Positions 10,725-20,241 of a stretch of 64,000 bases of DNA are shown in pieces (position 1 is the first letter of the stretch; the number at the start of each line of letters is the position of its first letter). The DNA comes from Providencia stuartii (lineage in GTDB: Bacteria; Pseudomonadota; Gammaproteobacteria; Enterobacterales; Enterobacteriaceae): contig UGUC01000002.1 in assembly GCA_900455155.1 (NCBI GenBank), forward strand, positions 2,232,001 through 2,296,000. The letters run 5' to 3'. The position numbers and the translations under genes were made by a program. The notes under the pieces were generated by a model. The model made no database searches and was not told the origin of the DNA. It saw only the letters and a list, made by a program, of their open reading frames with translations.

Positions 10725-11944
10725 TTATTCAGGGGATTGAGTGACAACCTGAGAGTAGGTTGTTTGGTTAATACGATATATCACGTTAATATCTTCAGGC
10801 ATTTCTGAAGCTTTGCTCGTTTCTACCGCAAGCGATGAAAATGCCGAAGCATAACGCAACGCATACGAAAATTGCTTACCTTTTGCTAGTGAGGCCGCCA
10901 ATGCGCCATTGAAAGCATCCCAGCGCCAGCCGTATTTTTGACCACCGCTGTGTAGGCCGGTGAGTAAATAAATTTATTGCCATCGTAAGCAATAGAGCCT
11001 TTACTTCCTAATGTGATCACAACCTTTTTAACACCTTTGTGATAGATGACGTCGGCTGCTTTTTTAGCCGACTCCATATCCACAACATTCACTCCGGATA
11101 GCAAACTGGCTTCCGTTTCATTCGGCGTTAAAATATCGACTTTTTCAAGTAGTTCGATAGCAATATCACTATAAGGTGCAGGGTTTAAAATAATCGGTAT
11201 ATTATACTCATTACCTATCGATATAATTTCCCTTAAGGCTTCAATATTTGTCTCAAGTTGTAGCAAGATAATATTCGAATTAATAATTTTATCTTTTTGA
11301 ATTTTTACCTCATCAGCACTGATATCCATATTTGAGCCAGGATATATGGAGATAATGTTTTCGCCACTATTTTCTGACACGAAAATTGATGCTGTACCCG
11401 TTTGGAACTTTTCAGTTTGGTAAATTGTTGATGTCTTAATTTTTGATGATGAAATAAAATTCACCGCATAATCACTAAATTGGTCAGTGCCAATTTTAGT
11501 AATAAAATGGACTTGCGAGTCTGAATAACTTGCAGCTAAAGCCTGATTGCAACCTTTGCCACCTGGTGAAAAAATAAATTTGTTTGATAATAATGATTCA
11601 CCTGCCTCTGGTAATCGAGGCAAATAACTAATCATATCAACATTAAATGAACCTAATACACAAACTTTGCCGTTCACTGAATCATCCTTATTGGTTATTT
11701 CATTAAGGCTATCGTTACATTCCAGAAACTGTATAATTTCTTTTTTAGCAACCTTATCTAGGGATTCAAATTCAATGAACGCGCCACCATGGCAACGGTT
11801 AATAATTCCTTTTTTTGCCAAAGAATTTAAATCTGCTCTAATGGTTTCTTTTGTGACATTCAGTTCTTTCGATAAAACAGAAACTTTTGCTGAGCCTGCG
11901 TTTTTTAAAAAATTAATTATTTTTTTATGTCGTTCTGCTTTCAT
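10725..11944 (-). CDS. DeoR-type HTH fused to PfkB carbohydrate kinase (one frame break)
   Basis: Residues 1-58 form a winged helix with the DeoR-like pattern SVLSKELNVTKETIRADLNSLAKKGIINRCHGGA. From about residue 92 follows a ribokinase-family kinase: VCVLGSFNVDMISYLPRLP, FSPGGKGCNQALAAS (substrate loop), ILNPAP, DILTPNETEA and VVITLGSKGS. The catalytic motif GAGDAF is split at 10919-10921, where one base is missing. Restoring it gives NTAGAGDAFNGALAAS and a normal C-terminus ending at 10725, about 406 residues. E. coli YeiI has a comparable HTH-kinase build. It probably both phosphorylates a sugar or nucleoside and regulates its own operon. First gene of the operon; poly-A/GCTTTT repeats upstream may be its operator. 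Confidence 0.8.
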
Positions 11945-12410
11945 GCCATTTTACCTCATGGCATTTACTCTAAATTAGATAATGTTATTTTAATGTGATA
12001 ATAATCATATGTTCCCAATGCAAAGCAAAAAAAAGCAAAAAACACAAAAGCTAAAACAAAAAAAAGCAAAAGCATATTACGTTAAGGTAAATTTAGTTTT
12101 TAATGCAAAACAAAATAGGAAAGCATTAAGTAATCTAATCATCATTTAATTTAATCATAAAATAATAATTATATTACTTATAAAACAATCATAAGATTAA
12201 ATAAAATTAAATATTAACTTCAATAGTTTACAAGGAACCAGGTTAATTTATCATTAATAATTAACTATAAAGGATTTCAAATAAATAAATTACTTATTTT
12301 TCAATTTTAATCGCCTAATTTCAATATTGAATCGATTCAAACTAAAAATGACCACCATTTAAATAAAACGTATCGAGAAAAATAAAATCAAAAAATGGTA
12401 CGCAGAATAT
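11945..12410. other. AT-rich intergenic region upstream of the kinase operon
   Basis: About 470 bases with very low GC and no credible gene. It should contain the promoter of the minus-strand kinase operon. The one structured part is the repeat tract described at 12021-12073. Confidence 0.5.
12021..12073 (-). promoter_or_regulatory. Candidate DeoR-family operator: repeated GCTTTT motifs
   Basis: Read on minus, the tract repeats GCTTTTG or GCTTTTTT at least four times with near-regular spacing (GCTTTTGC, TTTTAGCTTTTG, TTTTGCTTTTTT, GCTTTGC). DeoR-family sugar regulators often bind short T-rich direct repeats. It lies 80-130 bases upstream of a gene whose product has a DeoR-type helix-turn-helix. 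Binding is inferred only. Confidence 0.35.
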
Positions 12411-12437
12411 AAAAACGGGAGCGATTGCTCCCGTTTT
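12411..12437 (-). terminator. Terminator after ccmH
   Basis: Perfect 11-bp repeat AAAACGGGAGC / GCTCCCGTTTT (12412-12422 and 12427-12437), loop GATT, T-run on both strands. It starts 27 bases past the ccmH stop. Confidence 0.85.
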
Positions 12438-12463
12438 AGTGCTTTGAATCAGTTAACAACCCA

Positions 12464-13531
12464 CTATTGAACTGTTTTTTTCTCATGCACCATCATCAAT
12501 GCTTGTTCAATACTGCGCTCAATGACTGTTCGTCGCTGATCATTTTCAGGTAATAATTGCAGCATCATCTGCCAAGCTGAGATGGCTTCTGCATAACGAG
12601 CCTGCTCAAATGCATTAAAAGCAAACATGCTTAATGCCTTAACATTGGTCCTATTTTCAGCAATCAGCTTACGCAATAACTCACCACCAATGCGATTATC
12701 TTCTGGATCAGACGAACGCGTTAACACTTCGGCATACCCTAGCGCCACGTTATCATCATTCGGCTTGAGTCGATAAGCCCGCTCATAAGCATCTGTCGCC
12801 ATCGTGGCATTATTTAATACCATGCCAATCCGACCTAGCATCACCCATGCATCGGCATTTTGAGGCTCATCCTGCAAACGAGTACGTAAACCTAACGCAA
12901 GGCGCTCCATTTCTTCAAGATTAAGTGGTGGCTCTGAGGGATCTAACGCTCTGTCAAGCAACGCTGGCGCCTGTTGGTAAGCTAAATGCCAATCTGCAAC
13001 TTTGCCATAACTGCCTACCTGATAATAAGCCGCGGCCCCAATTCCGAAAGCCATGATCACCCCCGGGACATACACCCACCCAGTTGAGCGCGTTGGCTTT
13101 ATTGAAGCGGTATGTTGCTGATCAATTGGAACATCTTGTTTTATGCGAACACGTTTTTTAGTACGTGCGTAAATGATCCACCCACCGACAATCATGGCTG
13201 CAAAAGGTAATCCCCATAAGATGGCCGTTAATGGCGTCAATGGAGGATTGTACGTCACAAAATAGCCGTAACGTGCCACCATATAGTCAACGATTTCATC
13301 GCGGCTCTTGCCTTCTTTCATCAACTCATACACTTTTTGCCGTAAATCTAAAGCAATCATTGAGTTTGAGTCTGCAATGCTATTGTTTTGGCACTTCGGG
13401 CAACGTAACTCTTCTGTTAACTTACGAAATTGCTGCTCTTGCTGCTCATTATCAAAGGTAAAAACTTCAGTCGCCGCAAAAGCACTACTTGCACTAACCG
13501 CTAGCATCAGCAAACCAATAACATATTTCAT
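12464..13531 (-). CDS. ccmH: CcmH: apocytochrome thiol-disulphide protein fused to CcmI-like TPR domain
   Basis: Last gene of the System I cytochrome c maturation cluster. It reduces the CxxC of apocytochromes and presents them to CcmF. Signal peptide residues 1-20 (ASSAFAA). The redox motif LRCPKCQNNS has Cys44 and Cys47. One membrane segment (TAILWGLPFAAMIVGGWIIYA) and a second (WVYVPGVIMAFGIGAAAYY) follow, then about 180 residues of TPR-like repeats (ADAWVMLGRIGMVLNNATMA; NDDNVALGYAEVL). The 355 residues and the fusion match E. coli CcmH. It overlaps ccmG by 4 bases (ATGA-type coupling). Intact. Confidence 0.95.
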   Translation of the reverse strand: MKYVIGLLMLAVSASSAFAATEVFTFDNEQQEQQFRKLTEELRCPKCQNNSIADSNSMIALDLRQKVYELMKEGKSRDEIVDYMVARYGYFVTYNPPLTPLTAILWGLPFAAMIVGGWIIYARTKKRVRIKQDVPIDQQHTASIKPTRSTGWVYVPGVIMAFGIGAAAYYQVGSYGKVADWHLAYQQAPALLDRALDPSEPPLNLEEMERLALGLRTRLQDEPQNADAWVMLGRIGMVLNNATMATDAYERAYRLKPNDDNVALGYAEVLTRSSDPEDNRIGGELLRKLIAENRTNVKALSMFAFNAFEQARYAEAISAWQMMLQLLPENDQRRTVIERSIEQALMMVHEKKTVQ

Positions 13532-14085
13532 TGGCTGGCCTCCTTGCTATAGCGTTCCCATAATGGTTTCACTTCCTTATTCCAGACACGCTCATCCATT
13601 GCGCCTGCATGGCGATAACGAATAATCCCATTGCCATCGATTAAGAAGGTTTCAGGAGCCCCATAAACGCCCAGATCAAGGCCTAACATGCCCTCACCAT
13701 CAAAAAGACTTAAAGCATAAGGGTTACCAAGTTCGCGCAACCAAACAATCGCCTTATTGCGATCATCCTTATAGTTTAACCCCACCACGCGTACACCTTC
13801 AGCAGCAAGCTGATTGAGGTATTTATGTTCAGCGCGACAAGTAGGGCACCATGTCGCCCAAACATTTAAGAGGATAGGTTTCCCTTGAATCAATACATTT
13901 GACTCATAATGTTGACCGGGGTTTTCAAGTGACTCTAAACGGAACACAGGCACCGGTTTACCCACTAATGCAGATTCAAGTAAACGAGGGTCATCCCCTT
14001 CGGCATTACGCATCAATTGCCATAACAAAACGGCGGCAATAGCAGCGAAAATAATAAAAGGGATCAAGAAAACTTTGCGTTTCAT
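13528..14085 (-). CDS. ccmG: CcmG/DsbE thiol:disulphide oxidoreductase
   Basis: Membrane-anchored periplasmic thioredoxin that keeps apocytochrome or CcmH cysteines reduced. One N-terminal anchor (KVFLIPFIIFAAIAAVLLW, residues 4-22), then a TlpA-like fold with active site NVWATWCPTCRAEH (Cys80, Cys83) and cis-proline region YGAPETFLID. The acidic CcmG signature VVGLNYKDDRNKAIVWL is present. 185 residues, as in E. coli DsbE. ATG 14085 overlaps the rebuilt ccmF stop; the ccmH start overlaps its stop. No frame break. Confidence 0.95.
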   Translation of the reverse strand: MKRKVFLIPFIIFAAIAAVLLWQLMRNAEGDDPRLLESALVGKPVPVFRLESLENPGQHYESNVLIQGKPILLNVWATWCPTCRAEHKYLNQLAAEGVRVVGLNYKDDRNKAIVWLRELGNPYALSLFDGEGMLGLDLGVYGAPETFLIDGNGIIRYRHAGAMDERVWNKEVKPLWERYSKEASQ

Positions 14086-16016
14086 GCAGCCTCCTGCACG
14101 GGTTTACGGCGACGATAGCGCGGATCAAATAGGCAGCATAGCGCTCCAGCAGCCATTAAAATACCTCCCGACCAAAATCCAGCGCACAAAAGGTTTGTAG
14201 TAAAGGCGCATAGTCCATACCTCTTTACCGACCTCTTCTCCTAATGCAGCATACAAATCTCGGGTTATTCCCCCATCGATAGCCGCTTCGGTCATCACGG
14301 CACGGCTGGTGCTATAAAAACGTTTTTCAGGCTGTAATTTAGTGAGTAATTCACCATTTTTCTTAACGTCAATATTCCCTATCACACCCTGATAATTCGG
14401 GCCATTCGCTTCATGTACCCCATTAAAGACAAAGGTATAATCACGAATAGCCACACTTTCACCGGGCTTCATTTTGGCATCACGTTCAATGCTGTAATTT
14501 TGACTAAAGGCAATCCCCACAATGGTTACTGCTAAACCTAAATGTGCAAGTACCATTCCCCAATAACTTGGGTGTGAGCTTGATTTTTTTACTAATACGT
14601 ACACGCATTTCGGCGAACGCCAGTAATGCTATCCAGCAAGCCATCATTAAACCAAGCACGGTCAACGCTTCTAATCTATCTTGCATTAGCCATGGCAGTA
14701 GGCATGACAATATCAAGGTCACGAGCAAGGCCATTAAGAGTAATTTTCTAATCGCTGCGGGGCGGTCTCTCCCCCAACGCACTAGAGGCCCAATCCCCAG
14801 TAAGAGTGCGAATGGCACCATTAGCGCGATAAACATGGTATTAAAGAAGGGCTCACCAATCGAAATACTGCCTAAACCAATTTGTTTGTGAACTAAAGGC
14901 AGTAAGGTGCCTAATAACACGACCAGCCATTGCAGCGGTTAGGATGACGTTATTCGCCAGTAGCATTGATTCCCGAGACCAAAGCGCATTATTAACACGA
15001 GAACGAACCTTGTGACCTCTTATGGCAAACAGCAGCAATGAGCCACCGATAACTAAGACCATAAAGGCGAGAATGAAGAGTCCTCTCGAGGGGTCAGATG
15101 CAAAGGCATGCACAGAAACCAGCACCCCTGAACGTACGAGGAAAGTACCGAGTAAACAAAGTGAAAACGCAAATATCGATAGCAATAAAGACCATGCCTT
15201 AAATGTTGCTCGTTGCTCTGTCACCGCCAGCGAGTGGATTAACGCGGTTCCTACTAGCCAAGGCATAAACGACGCATTTTCAACAGGATCCCAGAACCAC
15301 CAGCCGCCCCAGCCTAGCTCATAATAGGCCCAAGCCGAACCTAACATGATGCCGAGCGTTAAAAAAAACCACGCAGCCATCGTCCAAGGGCGAGCGAAAC
15401 GGGTAAATGAACTATCCAGCCGACCACTAAGCAACGCCGCGATAGCAAATGCGAAGGCGACTGAAAAGCCAACATACCCCATATACAGCAATGGTGGATG
15501 GAAAATCAGGCCGGGATCTTGCAAGAGCGGATTTAAGTCACGTCCTTCAATTGGGAAGGAGGGCAAGGTGCGCGAAAAGGGGTTAGAGGTGAAAATGATG
15601 AACAACAGAAACCCGACGCTCACCATCCCCATTACTGCTAAAACACGAGCAACAATATCCAGCGGCATGCGGTAGCTACATAATGCAACCGCAAACGTCC
15701 AGCCGCTCATCAATAACACCCACAACAGCAGTGAACCTTCATGCGCTCCCCATGTTGCCGCAACCCGATACCAAACAGGTAATTGCGTGTTGGCGTTATT
15801 TGCAACATAAGTAATTGAAAAATCATTTATAACAAAGGCGTTGACTAGCACTAAAAATGCGCCAGCCACACACAAAAACAGTAGCCAAGCAAGAGGCCTT
15901 GAAGCCCGCATTAAGCGCTCATCGTGACGAGATACGCCCCATAATGGATAGATAGAGAGTAATACTGCAATACCTAACGCTAGGCATAGCAGTATATTGC
16001 CAACCTCAGGGATCAT
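14082..16016 (-). CDS. ccmF: CcmF haem lyase subunit (three frame breaks)
   Basis: Large polytopic membrane protein that takes haem from CcmE and attaches it to apocytochrome CxxCH motifs with CcmH. The CcmF/CcmC haem-handling WWD motif is present ([21 protein letters not shown]), with conserved histidines in [18 protein letters not shown] and in LPLVHKQIG. The frame breaks at 14927-14928, at the T-run 14584-14590 and at 14174-14177. Removing one base at each joins [12 protein letters not shown], then [20 protein letters not shown], then [13 protein letters not shown], ending at 14082 just inside the ccmG start. Rebuilt length is about 643 residues against 647 in E. coli. A paralogue, nrfE, lies at 27927-29808. 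Confidence 0.92.
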
Positions 16017-16492
16017 AGTGCGTTATCCTTATAAGCCGCGGCAGGTCGACGGTGATTTTCCTGCATCGCTTGCTCAACTTCGGGTGGCGTATAATTTTCA
16101 TCGTGTTTAGCGAGCACTTCTTTGGCAATGATATGATGGTTTTCAGCCAGCTCCCCTTGGACAACTACCCCTTGCCCTTCTCGAAACAGATCAGGCAAAA
16201 TCCCCTCATAGCTCACATCAACTTCCGCTTCCGCGTCATACACCGTAAAAGTAACTTTCAGGGAGTCCGGATCACGCTGAACAGTACCTGGCATCACCAT
16301 TCCCCCGACACGTAAGCGTTGGCCAACTTCAGGTATCTGCTGGGTTTCTCGCTTCCCATAAATGATCTCACCGGGGGTATAAAATAGGTCGATACTGGAG
16401 CGAAGTGCATATAAAAGCAGCGCGACCATTAACCCCACACCAATTAGAATGGAACAAACTAGCCATAATCTATTTTTACGACGAATATTCAC
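16013..16492 (-). CDS. ccmE: CcmE haem chaperone
   Basis: Periplasmic haem chaperone with one N-terminal anchor ([21 protein letters not shown]). It binds haem covalently through His130 in [14 protein letters not shown], where Tyr134 is also conserved. The OB-fold segment [20 protein letters not shown] is typical. Release of haem-CcmE normally needs the CcmAB ATPase, whose genes are not seen here. 159 residues as in E. coli. Overlaps ccmF by 4 bases and ccmD by 4 bases. Confidence 0.95.
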   Translation of the reverse strand: MNIRRKNRLWLVCSILIGVGLMVALLLYALRSSIDLFYTPGEIIYGKRETQQIPEVGQRLRVGGMVMPGTVQRDPDSLKVTFTVYDAEAEVDVSYEGILPDLFREGQGVVVQGELAENHHIIAKEVLAKHDENYTPPEVEQAMQENHRRPAAAYKDNAL

Positions 16493-16701
16493 TCAGCCTC
16501 CCGACGCGCTCGTGCTGCTTTCTGTCTTGCTTCTCTTGCTTGCTGTGCAGTGATGGAATTTATAATCATTTTGCGTTGTAAAACGGTGTGAATACACAAC
16601 AGCAATAGCGGTGTTACCGTCAATAGAACTGCCAGCCAGACATAAAAGGCATAACCGCCCATTGCAAAAAAATCCGCCCAAGATGCAAATGCACGACTCA
16701 T
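16489..16701 (-). CDS. ccmD: CcmD small membrane adapter
   Basis: A protein of 70 residues with one membrane segment ([21 protein letters not shown]) and a strongly basic tail ([16 protein letters not shown]), the usual build of CcmD. It holds holo-CcmE on the CcmABC complex. The start begins with the final A of the ccmC stop codon (TAATG), so the two are coupled. The N-terminal [18 protein letters not shown] matches the family. Confidence 0.93.
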   Translation of the reverse strand: MSRAFASWADFFAMGGYAFYVWLAVLLTVTPLLLLCIHTVLQRKMIINSITAQQAREARQKAARARREAE

Positions 16702-17438
16702 TATTTACGCCCCTTCTTATTCACGATATCCATAACCCATGGGCGGTTACGCTCCAGTAGTAATAATTGGTTGCGCAAACGCACCAGCGTCAGAGAAATA
16801 AATAAAAATAGATAGCCTAAGATAGCCAAACGCAAAGGTGTGCGCATTGCAGGGTTAATACTTTGCTGCATTCGCGTTGAAGGCTGATGTAATGTGTTCC
16901 ACCATTCAACGGAATAATGGATGATAGGTAAATTAATCACACCAATTAAGACTAAGATCGCCGCAGCTTTTCCTGCTGTCCGGCGGTCATCAAATGCATG
17001 CCAAAGCGCGATAATGCCAACATACAGAAAAAAGAGAATAAGTTCTGAGGTTAAACGTGCATCCCATACCCACCATGCGCCCCACATGGGTTTGCCCCAC
17101 GTTGCCCCCGTGACTAAGGCAATAAAGGTAAATACCGCACCAATAGGTGCCATAGCGGCAATCGTTAATTCAGCCACTTTCATTTGCCAAACAAGACCAA
17201 CAAAAGCGACGAACGCCATAATGGCATAGATCCCCATTGACCACATTGCTGCTGGAACATGGAGGTACATAATGCGATAGCTATCACTTTGCTGATAATC
17301 GGCGGGCGCAAATCCGAATCCCCATCCCCAACCTAGTGCTAAAAAAATCACGCTCAGGGTAATAAACCAAGGGGTCAACCGCCCACATAGTTGGTAGAGA
17401 TTGGCAGGAATAGCAAGTTGGTGAAGCTTTTTCCACAT
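16701..17438 (-). CDS. ccmC: CcmC haem-handling membrane protein
   Basis: Six-helix membrane protein that loads haem onto CcmE. The haem-binding WWD motif is visible (PMWGAWWVWDARLTSEL), with flanking conserved histidines (IMYLHVPAAMWSMG; IIHYSVEWWNTLHQ). It matches E. coli CcmC from the first residue (MWKKLHQLAIP), which fixes the start at 17438 although the frame is open to 17498. In E. coli ccmC follows ccmA and ccmB; here it is preceded by a terminator and napC, so it begins the ccm unit in this window. Intact, 245 residues. Confidence 0.95.
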   Translation of the reverse strand: MWKKLHQLAIPANLYQLCGRLTPWFITLSVIFLALGWGWGFGFAPADYQQSDSYRIMYLHVPAAMWSMGIYAIMAFVAFVGLVWQMKVAELTIAAMAPIGAVFTFIALVTGATWGKPMWGAWWVWDARLTSELILFFLYVGIIALWHAFDDRRTAGKAAAILVLIGVINLPIIHYSVEWWNTLHQPSTRMQQSINPAMRTPLRLAILGYLFLFISLTLVRLRNQLLLLERNRPWVMDIVNKKGRK

Positions 17439-17630
17439 ATTTAAAGGCTCCAGATCATATCTCAGGCAAACTTTGCGCTGCTGCAATATACAATACACGT
17501 AATAACAATGGGTTTATTGATATAGCACAAATATAAACTGAGGCTAGTCAAACCATTAACTGTTGACTAGCCTCTATGCTTCTCAGGCGTGATCCCATTT
17601 AATCAACCTTCCTGAGTGACGCTTTTCCAT
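17439..17630. other. napC-ccmC spacer without ccmA or ccmB
   Basis: Only 192 bases separate ccmC from napC. They hold the hairpin at 17540-17574 and an AT-rich stretch that could be the ccmC promoter (TATATCAATAAACC and nearby on minus). No remnant of ccmA or ccmB is visible in any frame. Confidence 0.7.
17540..17574 (-). terminator. Hairpin after napC, probable end of the nap transcript
   Basis: Perfect 12-bp repeat GAGGCTAGTCAA / TTGACTAGCCTC with an 11-base loop, followed on minus by AGTTTATATTTG. The T-run is moderate, so partial read-through into ccm is possible. Confidence 0.65.
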
Positions 17631-18233
17631 TTAAAAACCCGGCTCAACTTCGCGCATATCAGGTAGCTTATGAGCTATCCCTTTATGGCAATCAATACAG
17701 GTTTTTCCATCAACAATGGCCTGATCATGCATTTTGGCTGCCACGCTTTTTTGTGCCGTAAAATCCATGTATTCAAAATTGTGGCAATTACGGCACTCCT
17801 GAGAGTTATTATCTTTCATCCGTCGCCACTCATTTTGCGCCATGGCTAAACGGTGCTCTTCAAATTTTTGTGGTGTATCAATGATGCCGAATACTTTGCC
17901 ATAAAGCTCTTTGCTGGCTTTAATCTTTCTGACCATTTTAGGTCCGAACTCATGAGGTACATGGCAATCAGGACAGGTTGCTCGAACACCACTACGGTTG
18001 GTGTAGTGGATCGTTTCCATATACTCTTCATACACGTTTTCACGCATCTCATGGCAGCTAATACAAAATTCTTCAGTATTAGCCATTTCCATTCCCGTAT
18101 TAAAGCCGCCCCAAAAAATGACGCCACTAACAAAACCAATCAATAGTAAGGTTCCCAAAGCCAAACGGCTCGGGCGTCGCCACCATTGCCACACTCTACG
18201 GATCACACCAGGCTTAGCGTTATTGTTTCCCAT
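17631..18233 (-). CDS. napC: NapC tetrahaem quinol dehydrogenase
   Basis: Membrane-anchored c-type cytochrome that passes electrons from menaquinol/ubiquinol to NapAB. One N-terminal anchor (LALGTLLLIGFVSGVIFW), then four CxxCH haem sites at Cys57 (CISCH), Cys87 (CPDCH), Cys147 (CRNCH) and Cys179 (CIDCH). 200 residues as in E. coli. Last gene of napFDAGHBC, 9 bases after napB. Haem attachment depends on the ccm genes just downstream. Confidence 0.96.
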   Translation of the reverse strand: MGNNNAKPGVIRRVWQWWRRPSRLALGTLLLIGFVSGVIFWGGFNTGMEMANTEEFCISCHEMRENVYEEYMETIHYTNRSGVRATCPDCHVPHEFGPKMVRKIKASKELYGKVFGIIDTPQKFEEHRLAMAQNEWRRMKDNNSQECRNCHNFEYMDFTAQKSVAAKMHDQAIVDGKTCIDCHKGIAHKLPDMREVEPGF

Positions 18234-18242
18234 GTCGGCCTC

Positions 18243-18692
18243 TTATTTCCCAAAACCTTTGGATGGGGTAAATGTGTTCTCCACAATCGGTGAAGTATCG
18301 GACTGCGGCACATGGCACTGTAGGCAGAAGTAGCGGTTTGGTGCTACACCACCTAATACTTTCCCCGTAGCATCCACGAAGTGTGTCGGGCTAACGCGAG
18401 GCGCCCCTGTTGTTCGATAACTTTCAACACCATGGCATTGTAAGCAGCGATTTGTATTGGTGGTAATTTGATAACCATCAACGCTATGTGGGATCATTGG
18501 AGGTTGATTCACATAGTTTAAAGCCATTCTTTCCTGCTCTTTAGGAATATGAATGCCACCTTCTTGAGTACCAGAAACTTCTGGTGACTTAGACAGATCA
18601 ACGCCATTTGTCGCCCAAGCAAGGCTCGAGGCAACGAGTCCTATTACCGCCATCCAACGGCTCATTGTCTTAATCAGGGCATGGGTTTTCAT
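18243..18692 (-). CDS. napB: NapB dihaem electron-transfer subunit
   Basis: Periplasmic small subunit of nitrate reductase. Signal peptide residues 1-27 (ASSLAWA), two CxxCH sites (CLQCH at Cys83 and Cys123), and family segments IPHSVDGYQIT and RVSPTHFVDA. The frame is open to 18713, but ATG 18692 matches the E. coli start and overlaps the rebuilt napH stop (ATGA). 149 residues, intact. It carries electrons from NapC to NapA. Confidence 0.95.
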   Translation of the reverse strand: MKTHALIKTMSRWMAVIGLVASSLAWATNGVDLSKSPEVSGTQEGGIHIPKEQERMALNYVNQPPMIPHSVDGYQITTNTNRCLQCHGVESYRTTGAPRVSPTHFVDATGKVLGGVAPNRYFCLQCHVPQSDTSPIVENTFTPSKGFGK

Positions 18693-19553
18693 GATTTCGC
18701 TCCCGAACTCCATCGTAGTGTTATTTTAAAAACATCCTCAGAACACACATCGATACAACGACCGCATGTTATGCAGTCCTTATCCGAAATGAATGCTGGG
18801 GCCTGTTTATCTAAAAACCGGGGTACGCAAAACTTGCGGCTCCGGACAAATGTGAAAGCAATCCATACAGCGAGTACAATTTTGCTTGTTTATCGCTGTG
18901 ACCATCAGTGCCCCTTTACAACCGGCGATCCCATATAAGGCACCGAGAGGACAAAGGTGACCACACCAGCCATGCTCCACAACGAGTAAATCGAATAAAA
19001 ATAAGGCGAGCAGCAATAAAGCACCGCTACCAAAACCGAAGATGAGGCTTCGGCCCATTAATGAAACGGGGTTGATCCATTCCCACAATAAAGTCCCAGT
19101 TACCGCAGAGCCGATTAAAATCACCACAAGCAACACATAACGGATATAACGAGGGATCGTTGCGGATTGATTAAAATCGAGCTTACGGCGTAACCATGCT
19201 GCCGCATCCGTAACAGGGTTTACAGGGCAAACCCAACTGCAAAAAATACGTTTTCCAAGTAATGCATAAACTAGCAATACTATTGCTGCACCAATTAATG
19301 TCGAAATAGCAGGTAAATAGCCACTAGCAAGACTTTCTAACGTGATCAAAGGGTCAGTGAGCGGAATTGAATCTAACAATAAACTGCTACTGTAATTACC
19401 ATGTAAGATCCAGACCCCAAACCAAGGTCCACTCAAAAACATCGCGATTACCAATAGTTGACTGATACGACGCATCCATAACCATTTATGGCTCTGCCAC
19501 CAGCCCTTTTTCGCCAGCGCTTCGCGTCCGGCATCACGTTTACGATTTGCCAT
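18689..19553 (-). CDS. napH: NapH membrane iron-sulphur protein (one frame break)
   Basis: Four-helix membrane protein with cytoplasmic 4Fe-4S sites, forming a quinol-oxidising route with NapG. Visible: the [11 protein letters not shown] cluster between helices, [14 protein letters not shown], and the ferredoxin-like [14 protein letters not shown]. The frame breaks in a 5-base A-run at 18823-18827. Removing one base restores [13 protein letters not shown] and a second ferredoxin motif [12 protein letters not shown], ending at 18689 within the napB start. Rebuilt length 287 residues, as in E. coli. ATG 19553 ([13 protein letters not shown]) overlaps napG by 14 bases. Confidence 0.93.
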
Positions 19554-20241
19554 TATTTCCCTCCAGCCAACCAAAACGGTAGTGATGCCCCAATTCACCT
19601 TTCGCAAGCGTTAGCGGCAGGACTTTAATGGCCGCTTCTTCGAGGACACAAGCCTGCTCGCACTTACCACATCCCGTACAAGCTTGACTATGCACTGTTG
19701 GTAAAAAACGTGCATGCTTACCCGTACGGTGGTTTTGCTCAAGCTCCAGCGTGATAGCCTCATCAATTAGCGGGCAAACGCGATAACACACATCACAGCG
19801 CAACCCTTGAAAATTGAGACAGTTTTCCTGATCAAGTAACACTGCCAACCCCATTCGTGCGTCATTGATAGACTCAATCTCTTTATCCAGTGCACCACTC
19901 GGGCACACTTTGGCGCACGGGATCTCTTCACACATTTCACAAGGGTTTTCTCGCGCAATAAAATAAGGCGTTCCCGCTGCCAGTCCTGATGCTAATGTTG
20001 CTAATTTCAACATGTCATAAGGGCAAGCTTGTACGCACTGCCCACAACGAACACACGCACTCGCAAATGCATTTTCATTAATGGCTCCCGGCGGGCGGAG
20101 ACGAATTCCACTCGCGCGGGAAGTTTGTTGCTGTAAGCCCAGTACCACACCAACCGCCGCCAATCCGCCTGCCGCACGAACGGCATCGCGTAAGAAACGG
20201 CGACGACTATTTTGAGGTTTAGGTTTCTGGGACATATGCAA
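19540..20241 (-). CDS. napG: NapG ferredoxin-type protein
   Basis: Periplasmic iron-sulphur protein carrying four 4Fe-4S motifs, for example [35 protein letters not shown] and [11 protein letters not shown]. It starts with a Tat-type signal ([20 protein letters not shown]). The C-terminus [16 protein letters not shown] matches the family. Either ATG (20241 or 20235) could start it; the first touches the napA stop. Works with NapH in electron supply to Nap. Intact. Confidence 0.95.
   Translation of the reverse strand: MHMSQKPKPQNSRRRFLRDAVRAAGGLAAVGVVLGLQQQTSRASGIRLRPPGAINENAFASACVRCGQCVQACPYDMLKLATLASGLAAGTPYFIARENPCEMCEEIPCAKVCPSGALDKEIESINDARMGLAVLLDQENCLNFQGLRCDVCYRVCPLIDEAITLELEQNHRTGKHARFLPTVHSQACTGCGKCEQACVLEEAAIKVLPLTLAKGELGHHYRFGWLEGNNGKS

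Noticed and set aside
14544..15675. Long plus-strand frames inside ccmF (and similar ones opposite napA, nrfD and arsB)
   Set aside because: They are antisense shadows of conserved coding sequence, without ribosome sites or domain patterns.
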